Below, in pieces: positions 1 through 9,841 of a stretch of DNA of 64,000 nucleotides (position 1 is its first letter; every line of letters begins with the position of its first letter). The position numbers were made by a program, and so were the translations under genes. The notes below the pieces were generated by a model that was not told the origin of the DNA, made no database searches, and was given only the letters and a program-made list of their open reading frames with translations. The stretch comes from Streptomyces sp. CMB-StM0423 (GTDB lineage: Bacteria > Actinomycetota > Actinomycetes > Streptomycetales > Streptomycetaceae), in NCBI RefSeq assembly GCF_002847285.1, contig NZ_CP025407.1, positions 4,744,501-4,808,500 on the forward strand, read 5' to 3'.

Positions 1-1700
1 GCCACGCACAGCAGGGTGTTGGCGTCCGGCGGCAGGTAGACCCGTACGACGCCGGGGCTCTTGTTGAGGATGTGGTCGACGAAGCCGGGGTCCTGGTGGC
101 TGAAGCCGTTGTGGTCCTGCCGCCAGACGTGCGAGGTGAGCAGGTAGTTGAGCCCGGCGACCGGCGCCCGCCAGGGCTCCTCGTGCGCGGTCTGGATCCA
201 CTTGATGTGCTGCGCGGCCATGCTCGCCACGATGTGCGCGAACGCCTCGTACGACGAGAACAGCCCGTGCCTGCCGGTGAGGACGTACCCCTCCAGCCAC
301 CCCTGGCACAGGTGCTCGGAGAGCACCTCCATGACCCGGCCGTGCGGCCCGTGGTGCTCGTCGGTCCGCTCCGTCTCGGCCTGCCACGCCCGGTCGGTGA
401 CCTCGAACAGCTCCTGGAGCCGGTTGGACGCGGTCTCGTCCGGGCCGAAGACGCGGAAGTCGCGGCGCTCCGCGGTGTCGGCCATCACCTGCCGCAGCAT
501 GGCGCCGAGCACCCGGGTCGGCTCGTGCATCCGGCCGCCGGGCCGGTCGACGGCGACGGCGTACGTCTCGGGCCCGGGTAGCGGCAGCGCGCGCAGCAGC
601 CGGCCGCCGTTGGCGTGCGGGTTGGCGCCGAGGCGGCGGTCGCCGTGCGGTACGCAGGCGAGCACCTGCGGGCTCGGCCTGCCGTCGGCGCCGAAGAGCT
701 TCTCCGGTTCGTAACTGCGCAGCCACCGCTCCAGCTCCGCCAGGTGCGCGGGGTTCTCGCGCACCTCGGGCAGCGGCACCTGATGGGCGCGCCAGGTGCC
801 CTCGACCGGGGTGCCGTCGACGTCCTCGGGCCCGGTCCAGCCCTTGGGGGTGCGCAGCACGATCGCCGGCCAGCGGGGGCGCCCGCGCAGGCCGCCGCGG
901 GCGCGGGCGGCCTGCTGGAACTCGGCGATCCGGTCGAGGGCCGTGTCCATCGCGTCGGCCATGTCGCGGTGGACGCGTGCTGTGTCCTTGGGGGAGGAGC
1001 CGCTGCTGACGTGCAGCGGCTCGTGGCCGTAGCCGCGCAGCAGCTCGTCCAGCTCACGCTGGGGGATGCGGGAGAGCACGGTGGGGCCGGCGATCTTGTA
1101 GCCGTTGAGGTGCAGGATGGGCAGCACGGCGCCGTCGTACGCGGGGTCGAGGAACTTGTTCGCGTGCCACGACCCGGCGAGCGGCCCGGTCTCCGCCTCG
1201 CCGTCGCCGATGACGCAGGCCGCGACGAGCCCGGGGTTGTCGAAGGCGGCGCCGTAGGCGTGCGCGAGCGAGTAGCCCAGCTCGCCGCCCTCGTGGAAGG
1301 AACCGGGGATCACGGGCGCGACGTGGCTCGGCGTCCCGCCCGGGAAGGAGAACTGCCGGAACAGCCGCGCCATCCCGGCGGCGTCGCGCGAGACGTCTGG
1401 GTGCACCTCCCCGTACGAGCCGTCGAGCCACGCGCCGGCGTAGACGGCGGGGCCGCCGTGTCCCGGGCCCCAGACGCAGACGGCGTCGAGGTCGCGGGCG
1501 CCGATGACGCGGTTGAGGTGGGTGTAGACGAGGTTGAGGCCCGGGCAGGTGCCCCAGTGGCCGAGCAGCCGCGGCTTGATGTCGGCGGGCGTCAGCGGCT
1601 CGGTGAGCAGCGGGTTGCGGGTGAGGTAGATCTGGCCCGCGGCCAGGTAGTTGAGGGCGCGCCAGTGGGCGTCGAGGTCGGCCAGCTCCTGCTTCTTCAT
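1..1700 (-). CDS. xfp: Phosphoketolase, 3' part beyond the window
   Basis: Thiamine-diphosphate enzyme that cleaves xylulose-5-phosphate and/or fructose-6-phosphate to acetyl-phosphate plus an aldose phosphate in the cytosol. About 566 residues are visible from ATG 1700 (MKKQELADLDAHWRALNYL); the family is near 790, so the C-terminus lies left of base 1. Family landmarks are LAAGQIYL near the start, the HWGTCPGLN segment, the ThDP-binding GDGEAETGPL stretch and HLNGYKIAGPT. No in-frame start occurs just upstream of 1700, so this start is well supported. The gene is monocistronic as far as can be seen and diverges from the small membrane protein gene at 1915. Substrate preference (Xu5P only, or dual) cannot be told from sequence. 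Confidence 0.95.
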   Translation of the reverse strand, partial: MKKQELADLDAHWRALNYLAAGQIYLTRNPLLTEPLTPADIKPRLLGHWGTCPGLNLVYTHLNRVIGARDLDAVCVWGPGHGGPAVYAGAWLDGSYGEVHPDVSRDAAGMARLFRQFSFPGGTPSHVAPVIPGSFHEGGELGYSLAHAYGAAFDNPGLVAACVIGDGEAETGPLAGSWHANKFLDPAYDGAVLPILHLNGYKIAGPTVLSRIPQRELDELLRGYGHEPLHVSSGSSPKDTARVHRDMADAMDTALDRIAEFQQAARARGGLRGRPRWPAIVLRTPKGWTGPEDVDGTPVEGTWRAHQVPLPEVRENPAHLAELERWLRSYEPEKLFGADGRPSPQVLACVPHGDRRLGANPHANGGRLLRALPLPGPETYAVAVDRPGGRMHEPTRVLGAMLRQVMADTAERRDFRVFGPDETASNRLQELFEVTDRAWQAETERTDEHHGPHGRVMEVLSEHLCQGWLEGYVLTGRHGLFSSYEAFAHIVASMAAQHIKWIQTAHEEPWRAPVAGLNYLLTSHVWRQDHNGFSHQDPGFVDHILNKSPGVVRVYLPPDANTLLCV

Positions 1701-1914
1701 CGTCGTCCCATCGACGAAGGGGGCGGTAGGGCGGTACGGCCAAGTCTTACGGCCCGGGGGCGCGCCCACCACCCGACGGGGCGCGACGCGCGCCCGCCAG
1801 CCCCGGACGGCCCCTCTATCACCCGGATGGCGGGCACGCTTCGCGCGGAATGGGGGGTACAGGTGGGACAGACTGCCACGTATGTGGACGGCGAACCCGG
1901 GGACCGGTGATCAG

Positions 1915-2109
1915 ATGGCCGTGTCGGTGTCGGTCGTGCTGCTGCTCTTGGTGCTGGCCGTGGTGTTTCTGCGCAGCGGTTCGCTGAAGACCTCGCACGC
2001 GGTGGTCTGCGTGCTCCTCGGCTTCTATCTGTCCGGCACCACCGTGGCCCCCACGATCCAGTCCGGTCTGGAGGCCACGGCGAACGTGGTGAGCAGCATC
2101 CGGCCGTGA
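1915..2109 (+). CDS. Small conserved membrane protein
   Basis: A 64-residue protein with an N-terminal hydrophobic helix (VSVVLLLLVLAVVFL), then a short polar linker and a second weakly hydrophobic stretch (SHAVVCVLLGFYLSG), ending in SSIRP. It resembles small Streptomyces membrane proteins of unknown function that end in a similar ATA-x-V-SS motif; that resemblance is from memory. ATG 1915 is chosen because the protein then starts directly with the helix. An in-frame ATG at 1882 would add 11 residues and has no better ribosome-binding site. It is divergent from the phosphoketolase gene. No function can be assigned. Confidence 0.6.
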   Translation: MAVSVSVVLLLLVLAVVFLRSGSLKTSHAVVCVLLGFYLSGTTVAPTIQSGLEATANVVSSIRP

Positions 2110-2294
2110 ATGTGGCCGCACCGGGAACTATTCGGTAGCGCCTTGCACGTTGAACCCCCGGGGATGACCTTGGTGGGTGCCTGATTGGAATCAAGCGCGC
2201 ACGCTGTGTGCGCGTGCATTTGCGCGTGCACCTAGCCGCCAACACAGCTATGATCCCCGACAGTTGACATTGGCAACCACCTTGGAGAAGCGCT

Positions 2295-2534
2295 GTGGCC
2301 CACGCATACAACGGCATTGCGGCCAGAGATCTTCACGGCGCCGCCTGGCAGAAGAGCCGGCACAGCAACTCGCAGGGTTCCTGTGTGGAGTTCGCCAGGC
2401 TTCCCGGCGGCGAGATAGCCGTTCGCAATTCCCGATTTCCCGAAGGACCCGCCCTCGTCTACACCCGTGCCGAGGTAGAGGCGATGCTGCTGGGCGTCAA
2501 GGACGGAGAGTTCGACCATCTCATAGTTGACTGA
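2295..2534 (+). CDS. DUF397 family protein
   Basis: A 79-residue DUF397 protein with the family pattern WQKSRHSNSQGSCVEFA near residue 18, then IAVRNSRFPEG and a C-terminal segment predicting YTRAEVEAMLLG. The GTG start at 2295 is preceded by GGAGAAG at 2284-2290. In Streptomyces such proteins are commonly encoded next to an XRE/DUF5753 regulator and a small ATP-binding protein. Both occur nearby here (3093-3581 and 3866-4726), but the three genes lie in separate, differently oriented transcription units. In characterised cases the DUF397 partner antagonises or modulates the XRE regulator; that role here is inferred. Confidence 0.85.
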   Translation: MAHAYNGIAARDLHGAAWQKSRHSNSQGSCVEFARLPGGEIAVRNSRFPEGPALVYTRAEVEAMLLGVKDGEFDHLIVD

Positions 2535-3092
2535 CACCCCCCTATTCCCGGCTGCATCGCCCGCTTCGCCATCGGCGGCGTGACACCGCGGCCGGCCGTC
2601 ATCCGGATCCCGGCTGAGATATCGCCCACAGTAGGCGTTGATCGCGGCACGTCCGTCGATCCGCACAGAATGCGATCGCTTCCTTTCCGTCCGCGAACAG
2701 TCCCGGAGCGTCAATCACCCGGTATCCAGGGCGCGGCGAAGAGCGGTCGTCGCCGCGCGGCAGTTCCGCCTCCGGCACTCCGGCCCGGACGTTGGCGACC
2801 CCGCGTCGCGCGCCGCCGCGCCGTCGGTGACGGGCCCGGAGGCCGGCACCGCGTTCCACGAATCGTTCAGCGGGGGCGACTCGGGGACCGCGCGGCGGGC
2901 AGGGGCGAGGAGTGCGCGCCGGCGTGCCCGTAAGCCCGCGTGGATCCCCGGGCGTTGGCGGTCCCGCCACCCGCACGCCACCGCACGGCGGCGCGCCACG
3001 TCCGTCCGTACACGGGGTTCAGAAGCGGGCAGGGGCCGGCGATCGGTCCGGGGCGGGTGCGGGTGCCGTACGGGGAGTTCGGCTGCGGGCCG
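2535..3092. other. Intergenic stretch, nothing recognised
   Basis: About 560 bases between the DUF397 gene and the ATP-binding gene. It is GC-rich with open frames on both strands, but none carries a recognisable domain or a convincing ribosome-binding site. A decayed gene is possible; no homology could be named by eye. Confidence 0.4.
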
Positions 3093-3581
3093 TCAGTCCG
3101 CCGCAGGCGACGGCAGGTGGAACACGGCCCACACCACCTTGCCGCGCAGCGAGCCGTCCAGCGGGTGCCAGCCCCAACTGTCGCTGAAGGAGTCGACCAG
3201 GTAGAGCCCGCGCCCCGACTCGGCGCCCACGTCGGCCACCCCGGCCACCGGACTCGCGGTGCTCGGGTCACGTACGGCGCACACCAGCCGGGACGCCCAG
3301 CGCATCAGGTGCAGCCGCACCGCCGGGTCCTGCCCGTTACAGCCGGTCAGGGCGTGCCGGAGCGCATTGGTGACCAGCTCCGAGACGACCAGTGCGACGT
3401 CGTCGCTGAGGTCGGTCAGTTCCCAGTGCCGCAACGTGGTGTGCGTAAAGGCGCGCGCGCCGCTCACTGACTCGTGGCTGCCGGATATCGCACAGGACGC
3501 GGCACCGTCGACGGAGCCGGAGTCCAGCGGGGGCAGCCCTCGCCATAAGGGCGCGAGCACGGCTGCTGCTTCGGTCCCCAT
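3093..3581 (-). CDS. ATP-binding protein, HATPase_c_2 (anti-sigma-like)
   Basis: A 162-residue protein with the histidine-kinase-like ATPase fold of the RsbW/SpoIIAB type. The N box is visible as VVSELVTNALRHA and the G box as ESGRGLYLVDSFSDSWG. It lacks phosphotransfer or sensor domains. The ATG at 3581 is preceded by GGGGAG with an 8-base gap; a GTG at 3590 is the alternative. The gene diverges from the XRE regulator gene at 3866, sharing a relatively AT-rich promoter region. In Streptomyces such stand-alone ATPases accompany DUF397/XRE pairs; a partner-switching role is inferred. Confidence 0.85.
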   Translation of the reverse strand: MGTEAAAVLAPLWRGLPPLDSGSVDGAASCAISGSHESVSGARAFTHTTLRHWELTDLSDDVALVVSELVTNALRHALTGCNGQDPAVRLHLMRWASRLVCAVRDPSTASPVAGVADVGAESGRGLYLVDSFSDSWGWHPLDGSLRGKVVWAVFHLPSPAAD

Positions 3582-3865
3582 GCGCGGCACTCCCCAGTCG
3601 CGTGCGTGTCTGTCGTCACCGTGCGGATGCCCATGGTTCCGAATGCCTTTGGCAGATGCAAGGGCAGATGCACGTGCACGCGCGAGGAATGTCTAGCAAC
3701 TTACCGGTTCATGGGCATTGCCCAGCAAGATTTTCTCGGTTGGGTAACCGTTCGGGCACGCAATGATACGGAGTGGTGGCAGTATGGGCCGGTGGCGCCG
3801 GGGGCGCGCTTGTAGTGCCATGTCCTGTGTAAGTGCCATGTCGCCGAGGTGGGTGGAGGGCTCCG

Positions 3866-4726
3866 ATGGCCGTGGACGGATCAAGCGGATCGGTCGTGCG
3901 CCGTATCCTGCTGGGCTCCCAGCTCAGACGGTTGCGGGAAGAACAGGGGATCTCGCGCGACGCCGCCGGATACGCGATCAGGGCCTCGGAATCCAAGATC
4001 AGCCGGATGGAGCTGGGCCGGGTGAGTTTCAAGAGCCGAGACGTGGAGGACCTGCTCACGCTGTACGGCGTGACCGATCAGACCGAGCGCGACGCCCTCG
4101 TCGGCCTCGTCAGCGAGGCGAACACCGCCGGGTGGTGGCACAGCTACAGCGACGTGCTGCCGGGCTGGTTCCCCACCTACGTGGGGCTGGAGTCGGCCGC
4201 CGCCGGTATCGACGTGTACGAGGTCCAGTTCGTACACGGCCTGCTGCAGACCGAGGACTACGCGCACGCCGTCGTCACCGCCGGGCTGCCCATCTCGCCC
4301 GCCGAGGCGGACAAGCGCGTGGGCGCCCGGCTGGAGCGGCAGAAGCGGCTGTACGCCGAGCACCCCGCCCAGCTCAGGGCGGTGCTCGACGAGGCCGCGC
4401 TCAGCCGCCCGTACGGCGGCCGGCAGGTGATGCGCAAGCAGTTGCAGCATCTGCTCGACGCCTCCGAGATGCCGAACGTGTCGCTGCGGATCATCCCGCT
4501 GGCGCAGCACGGCCACACCCCCGACTCCGGCGCCTTCACGATCCTGAACTTCCCGGAGGAGGACCTCTCCGACGTCGTGTACGTGGAGCATCTGACGAGC
4601 GCCCTCTACCTGGACAAGCCGGAGGACGTCGCGACGTACACGAAGGCCATGGACCTGCTGCGCGTCGCCGCCCAAGACGAGTCGGAATCAAGGGAGTTGC
4701 TGCACAGGCTGATCCGGGAGGTGTAG
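3866..4726 (+). CDS. XRE-family regulator with DUF5753 domain
   Basis: A 286-residue helix-turn-helix regulator. Residues about 20-75 form the HTH_31-type domain (LRRLREEQGISRDAAGYAI, ESKISRMELGR). The rest is the DUF5753 ligand/partner domain (PTYVGLESAAAGIDVYE, VHGLLQTEDYA, LRIIPLAQHG, VVYVEHLTSALYL). ATG 3866 is preceded by GGAGGG at 3855-3860 with a 5-base gap. It belongs to the widespread Streptomyces XRE/DUF397/ATP-binding cluster type and is divergent from the ATP-binding gene. Target genes are unknown. Confidence 0.9.
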   Translation: MAVDGSSGSVVRRILLGSQLRRLREEQGISRDAAGYAIRASESKISRMELGRVSFKSRDVEDLLTLYGVTDQTERDALVGLVSEANTAGWWHSYSDVLPGWFPTYVGLESAAAGIDVYEVQFVHGLLQTEDYAHAVVTAGLPISPAEADKRVGARLERQKRLYAEHPAQLRAVLDEAALSRPYGGRQVMRKQLQHLLDASEMPNVSLRIIPLAQHGHTPDSGAFTILNFPEEDLSDVVYVEHLTSALYLDKPEDVATYTKAMDLLRVAAQDESESRELLHRLIREV

Positions 4727-4817
4727 GGAGGCGCGTTTCGCGCACCAGTACGATGGCGGGTCAGCGGTCACAGCCGTGCCCGCCGTCCGCCGTGCGCAGG
4801 GGGGTGCAGCCTCGCTC

Positions 4818-6275
4818 ATGTCTCTCTTCTCCGACCTGGCCCTGCAGTACATCGACGGCAAGTGGTCTCCCGGCGCGGGCTCGTGGGACGTCATCGACCT
4901 CGACCCGTACACCGGCGAGCAGCTCGCGGCCGTCACCGTCGCGACCGCCGCCGAGGTGGACGCCGCGTACCGCGCGGCGGAGCGGGCGCAGCGGCTCTGG
5001 GCGGAGCGCTCGCCGTACGAGCGGCGGTTGGTCTTCGAGCGCGCGCTGCGGCTCGTGGAGGAGCGCGAGGAGGAGATCACCCGCGCGATCGTGGCCGAGC
5101 TGGGCGGCACCCGGCTGAAGGCCGCGTTCGAGATCGCCCTCACCAAGGACGTGCTGCGCGAGTCCGTGTCGTACGCGCTGCGTGCCGAGGGCCGGGTGCT
5201 GCCGTCGCCGACGCACGGCAAGGAGAACCGCGTCTACCGGCTGCCCGTGGGCGTCGTCGGCGTCATCAGCTCGTACAGCTTCCCGCTCTTCCTGGCCGCG
5301 AAGTCCGTCGCGCCCGCGCTCGCGCTCGGCAACGCCGTCGTGCTCAAGCCGCACGACTACTCGCCCGTCGTCGGCGGCACGCTGCTCGCGTGGCTGCTCC
5401 AGGACGCCGGGCTGCCGCCCGGCCTGCTGAACGTCGTCATCACCGACACCTCCGAGATCGGCGACGCCTTCATCGAGCACCCGGTGCCGCGCGTGCTGTC
5501 CTTCACCGGCTCCACCGAGTCCGGCCGGCACGTCGCGGGCGTCGCCGCCCGGCACTTCAAGCGCACGGTGCTGGAGATGAGCGGCAACTCGGCCATCGTC
5601 GTGCTCGCCGACGCCGACGTCGACTACGCCGTGGACGCCGCCGTCTTCAGCCGCTTCGCCCACCAGGGGCAGGTCTGCATGGCCGCCAACCGGGTGCTCG
5701 TGGACCGGGCGGTGCTGCCGGAGTTCGCGGAGAAGTTCGTCGCCAAGGCCGCCGCGCTGAAGGCCGGCGACCCGTCGGATCCCGCGACCCAGCTCGGCCC
5801 GCTCATCGGCGCCCGCGAGGCCGCCGACCTCGCCGCCCAGGTCGACGCGGCGCTCGCCGCCGGCGCCACCGCGCTGCTGCGCGGGCGCACGGACGGCACG
5901 CTGGTGGAGCCCACGGTGCTCACCGGGCTGCCGGCGGACAGCGAGCTGCTGCGGCGGGAGTTCTACGGCCCCGTCGCGTTCCTGCTGCCGTTCACGGGCG
6001 AGGACGAGGCGGTACGGATCGTCAACGACACCCCGTTCGGGCTGAGCGGCGCGGTGCACACCGGGGACCTGGAGCGGGGCGTACGGCTGGCGGCGCGGAT
6101 CGACTCGGGGATGGTGCACGTCAACGACGGCACGATCCACGACGAGCCGCTGGTGCCGTTCGGCGGCGAGAAGTGCTCGGGGCTGGGGCGGCTGAACGGC
6201 GAGGCGACGGTCGACGCCTTCACCACGCTGAAGTGGATCTCCGTCCAGCACGGCCGGACGCACTTCCCCTTCTGA
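4818..6275 (+). CDS. Aldehyde dehydrogenase (NAD(P)-dependent)
   Basis: A 485-residue ALDH-superfamily enzyme oxidising an aldehyde to the acid. Catalytic Cys287 sits in HQGQVCMAANR and general-base Glu253 in VLEMSGNSAIVVL. The Rossmann segment contains SFTGSTESGRHVA. The C-terminus has the FGGEKCSGLGRLNG motif typical of the vanillin/benzaldehyde/salicylaldehyde dehydrogenase branch. LEMSGN replaces the more usual LELGGK/N, an atypical variant. ATG 4818 gives an N-terminus (SDLALQYIDGKW) that aligns with the family; the purine-rich AGGGGGGT upstream is about 12 bases away. The physiological substrate is unknown. Confidence 0.9.
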   Translation: MSLFSDLALQYIDGKWSPGAGSWDVIDLDPYTGEQLAAVTVATAAEVDAAYRAAERAQRLWAERSPYERRLVFERALRLVEEREEEITRAIVAELGGTRLKAAFEIALTKDVLRESVSYALRAEGRVLPSPTHGKENRVYRLPVGVVGVISSYSFPLFLAAKSVAPALALGNAVVLKPHDYSPVVGGTLLAWLLQDAGLPPGLLNVVITDTSEIGDAFIEHPVPRVLSFTGSTESGRHVAGVAARHFKRTVLEMSGNSAIVVLADADVDYAVDAAVFSRFAHQGQVCMAANRVLVDRAVLPEFAEKFVAKAAALKAGDPSDPATQLGPLIGAREAADLAAQVDAALAAGATALLRGRTDGTLVEPTVLTGLPADSELLRREFYGPVAFLLPFTGEDEAVRIVNDTPFGLSGAVHTGDLERGVRLAARIDSGMVHVNDGTIHDEPLVPFGGEKCSGLGRLNGEATVDAFTTLKWISVQHGRTHFPF

Positions 6276-6424
6276 GCGCCCGTACGGCCTCCTGTACGCG
6301 GCCGTCACCCGTTCGGCGGCGCGCATCTCGCCCGGCCGGCCGGGGGCCCGGAGCATGGCGGTGACGGTACCCCCTTCCCGTACCCCTCCGGACCTCCCGG
6401 CCTCACGAACAGGAGCCCACCGCG

Positions 6425-6868
6425 ATGACCGCTCCCACCACCGCACGGACCGCCCGCGATCTCATGCACGACGGCGCCGAGTGCATCGACTCGACCGAGT
6501 CCGTCGCCACCGCCGCCGCGAAGATGCGCTCCATGGACGTCGGCTGCCTGCCGGTGTGCGGCCAGGACGGCAAGCTCGCCGGCATGATCACCGACCGCGA
6601 CATCGTCGTGGAGTGCGTCGCCAGAGGGCGCGACCTGACCACCTGTATGACCGGCGAACTGGCGGAGGGCCGCCCGGTGTACGTCGACGCCGGCGCCCCG
6701 GTCGACGAGGTGCTGCGCACGATGGAGCAGCACCAGGTGCGCCGCCTCCCGGTCATCGAGAACCACCGCCTCGTCGGCATGATCAGCGAGGCGGACCTGA
6801 GCAGGGCCCTGTCGGACGAGCAGATGGCCGCCTTCTGCCGCAGCGTGTACGCGGGCGGGCACCACTGA
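6425..6868 (+). CDS. CBS domain pair protein
   Basis: A 147-residue cytosolic protein made of two tandem CBS motifs. The first contains MRSMDVGCLPVCGQDGKLAGM with ITDRDIV; the second contains MEQHQVRRLPVIENHRLVGM with ISEADL. Such stand-alone pairs bind adenine nucleotides or NAD-type ligands and are often stress-associated in actinomycetes. ATG 6425 is preceded by AGGAG. It is followed by a strong terminator hairpin at 6893-6925, so it is probably monocistronic. Ligand and partner are unknown. Confidence 0.9.
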   Translation: MTAPTTARTARDLMHDGAECIDSTESVATAAAKMRSMDVGCLPVCGQDGKLAGMITDRDIVVECVARGRDLTTCMTGELAEGRPVYVDAGAPVDEVLRTMEQHQVRRLPVIENHRLVGMISEADLSRALSDEQMAAFCRSVYAGGHH

Positions 6869-6892
6869 CCCGTACCGCCACCTGACCGGCGC

Positions 6893-6925
6893 AGGGCCGG
6901 GCTCCCGCTTGGGGAGCCCGGCCCT
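6893..6925 (+). terminator. Strong terminator hairpin after the CBS gene
   Basis: Perfect 14-bp stem: arm AGGGCCGGGCTCCC (6893-6906), 5-base loop, complementary arm 6912-6925, followed by TCGTCG. It lies 25 bases after the CBS stop codon and ahead of the PadR promoter region. It lacks a long U-tract, as is usual in Streptomyces. Confidence 0.85.
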
Positions 6926-6950
6926 TCGTCGTGCGCCCCCGCGGCGCCTG

Positions 6951-6968
6951 CTAGTCAAGGTTGACTAG
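6951..6968. promoter_or_regulatory. PadR operator 1
   Basis: Perfect inverted repeat CTAGTCAA-GG-TTGACTAG upstream of the PadR gene. The same pattern recurs at 7619-7640 and 7666-7685 around the start of the exporter operon, which argues for one protein binding all three. Binding by the adjacent PadR regulator is inferred. Confidence 0.8.
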
Positions 6969-7006
6969 GCTGGGAGGGCACACATTCCCGCGGGAGAGAA
7001 GGTCCA

Positions 7007-7624
7007 TTGTCCGCAACTCGCCTCCTGGTCCTGGGCGCCGTCCGCCGGCACGGCCGGGCGCACGGCTACCAGGTCCGGGCCGACCTGGAGTACTGGGGTG
7101 CCCATGAGTGGTCCAATGTCAAGCCGGGCTCGATCTACCACGCGCTCAAGCAGATGGCCAAGCAGGGCCTGCTGATCGCCCACGAAGTGGCGCCCAGCAC
7201 GGCCGGCGGCCCGCCGCGCATCGAGTACGAGATGACGGCCGAGGGCGACGCCGAGTACTTCCGGCTGCTGCGCGAGGCGCTGCGCCACCACGACGAGAAG
7301 ATCGACTTCCTCACGGCGGGCGTCGGCTTCCTCGTCGACCTGCCGCGCGCCGAGGCCATCGCGCTGCTCAAGGAGCGGGTCGCGGCGATGGAGGAGTGGC
7401 GTGGCACGGTTCTCCAGCACTACTCGCCCCAGGGCGGCGAGGACTACGGCCACATCGGCGAGATCATGCGGCTCTGGCTGCACACCGCCGAGGCGGGCGC
7501 GGAGTGGACCCGCGCCCTGATCGCGCGGCTGGAGGGCGGCGCGTACGTGATGGCGGGCGAGGGCGATCCGTGGGCCGGGATGGCCACGAGCCCGGAGGGG
7601 CCCGGCGCTCCGGAGGCCCATTAA
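7007..7624 (+). CDS. PadR-family transcriptional regulator
   Basis: A 205-residue regulator with an N-terminal winged helix (residues about 5-85; VLGAVRRHGRAHGYQVR, KPGSIYHALKQMAKQGL) and a C-terminal helical dimerisation region with a VirC-like helix pattern. The TTG start at 7007 is supported by GAGAGAAGG four bases upstream. It is followed closely by a drug-type ABC exporter, the classical LmrR/PadR arrangement. The operator at 6951-6968 suggests autorepression, and the two copies downstream suggest repression of the exporter until an inducing compound binds. The inducer is unknown. Confidence 0.9.
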   Translation: MSATRLLVLGAVRRHGRAHGYQVRADLEYWGAHEWSNVKPGSIYHALKQMAKQGLLIAHEVAPSTAGGPPRIEYEMTAEGDAEYFRLLREALRHHDEKIDFLTAGVGFLVDLPRAEAIALLKERVAAMEEWRGTVLQHYSPQGGEDYGHIGEIMRLWLHTAEAGAEWTRALIARLEGGAYVMAGEGDPWAGMATSPEGPGAPEAH

Positions 7625-7640
7625 TCAAGTTTGACTAATG
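7619..7640. promoter_or_regulatory. PadR operator 2
   Basis: CATTAATCAA-GT-TTGACTAATG, a 10-bp inverted repeat with one mismatch, overlapping the last codons and stop of the PadR gene. It shares TCAA-NN-TTGACTA with operators 1 and 3. Confidence 0.7.
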
Positions 7641-7665
7641 CTGCGGCCGGGGATACCTTCCCCCC

Positions 7666-7685
7666 GGTGGTCAAACTTGACTACC
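7666..7685. promoter_or_regulatory. PadR operator 3
   Basis: GGTGGTCAA-AC-TTGACTACC, a 9-bp inverted repeat with one mismatch, 20 bases upstream of the exporter ATPase start codon. The position is suited to block transcription of the exporter. Confidence 0.7.
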
Positions 7686-7705
7686 TGAGGGAGTGGAGGA
7701 GGCGT

Positions 7706-8778
<1,073 letters not shown>

Positions 8779-8782
<4 letters not shown>

Positions 8783-9615
8783 CCGCCACCACCTTCGCCG
8801 TCCCACCGCCCGCCCGCACCGCGGGCGCGCGGCTGAAGTGGGCGGTCGCGGACGGGCTGACGATGACCGGCCGCGGCTTCGCGCACTGGGCCCGCCGGCC
8901 GGGCCTGGCCGTGGTGAACCTGGTCTTCCCGGTGATGATGCTGGTGGTCTTCACCTACCTGCTCGGCGGTGGCATGGCCGTCGGCGGCGGCGGCAGCTAC
9001 CACGAGTACCTGGTGCCCGGCATGTTCGCCCTCTCCATGTCCTTCGGGCTGGAGGCCACGATGGTCTCCCTCACCTCCGACCTCGGCAAGGGCGTCGTCG
9101 ACCGCTTCCGGACCATGCCGATGGCCCCGTCCGCGGTCCTCGTCGGCCGCGCGCTCACCGACATGGCCGAGTCCGCCGCCGGCCTTGCCGTGATGGCCGG
9201 CGCGGGGCTCGCGGTCGGCTGGCGCTGGCACGGTACGTGGGCGGAGGCGCTGGCCGCGTTCGGGCTGCTGCTGCTCCTGCGGTTCGCGATGCTGTGGGCC
9301 GGGATCTTCCTCGGTCTGGTGGCGGGCAAACCGGAGATGGTGCAGGCCGTGCAGATCCTGGTGTGGCCGGTGGCGTTCCTGTCCAGCGCGTTCACCTCGC
9401 CGGAGACGATGCCGGGCTGGCTGGGCGCCGTCGCGGAGTGGAACCCGATGTCGGCGACCGCGGGCGCGATCCGCGAGCTGTTCGGCAACCCCGGCTGGAC
9501 CGGCGACTCGTGGGCGGCGCAGCATCCGGTGCTGCTGGCGGTGGTGTGGCCGTTGGTGCTGCTCGCGGTGTTCTTCCCGCTGGCGGTGCGCCGGTACCGG
9601 GGCCTGGGGCGCTGA
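8779..9615 (+). CDS. ABC exporter permease, DrrB-like
   Basis: A 278-residue ABC-2-type membrane subunit with six predicted helices (for example LAVVNLVFPVMMLVVFTYLL and the PVLLAVVWPLVLLAVFF segment). It contains the family segment SDLGKGVVDRFRTMPM and ends in RRYRGLGR. It overlaps the ATPase gene by four bases. With the ATPase it should form a DrrAB-like efflux pump for a hydrophobic compound; the substrate is unknown. Confidence 0.9.
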
Positions 9616-9841
9616 GGGCGCGTACGAGCGGGTGGTGGGCGGCGCCCGCGGGCGTGGGCGACGGCGCTCTCGACGCGGGTGGCGCCCCCGCTGCGCGCCA
9701 GTGGCGCCCCGTTCGTACGACTTGATCCGATGTGCCGCCGTGCCTCCGTACCCTTCCGACCCCCCGGGGGCGTTCTTCATGCGGCCGACTTATGCTCGCG
9801 GGCGTAAACCTTTCGGCACGTCCGCGGGGGGTGATGGTCCA

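Noticed and set aside
3606..3815. A 69-residue plus-strand frame with a Cys cluster in the divergent ATPase/XRE promoter region
   Set aside because: No ribosome-binding site or recognised family; it covers the promoter region of two well-supported genes.
4761..6446. Long antisense frame opposite the aldehyde dehydrogenase
   Set aside because: Arg/Gly/Val-rich composition typical of high-GC antisense frames; the plus strand carries all ALDH motifs.
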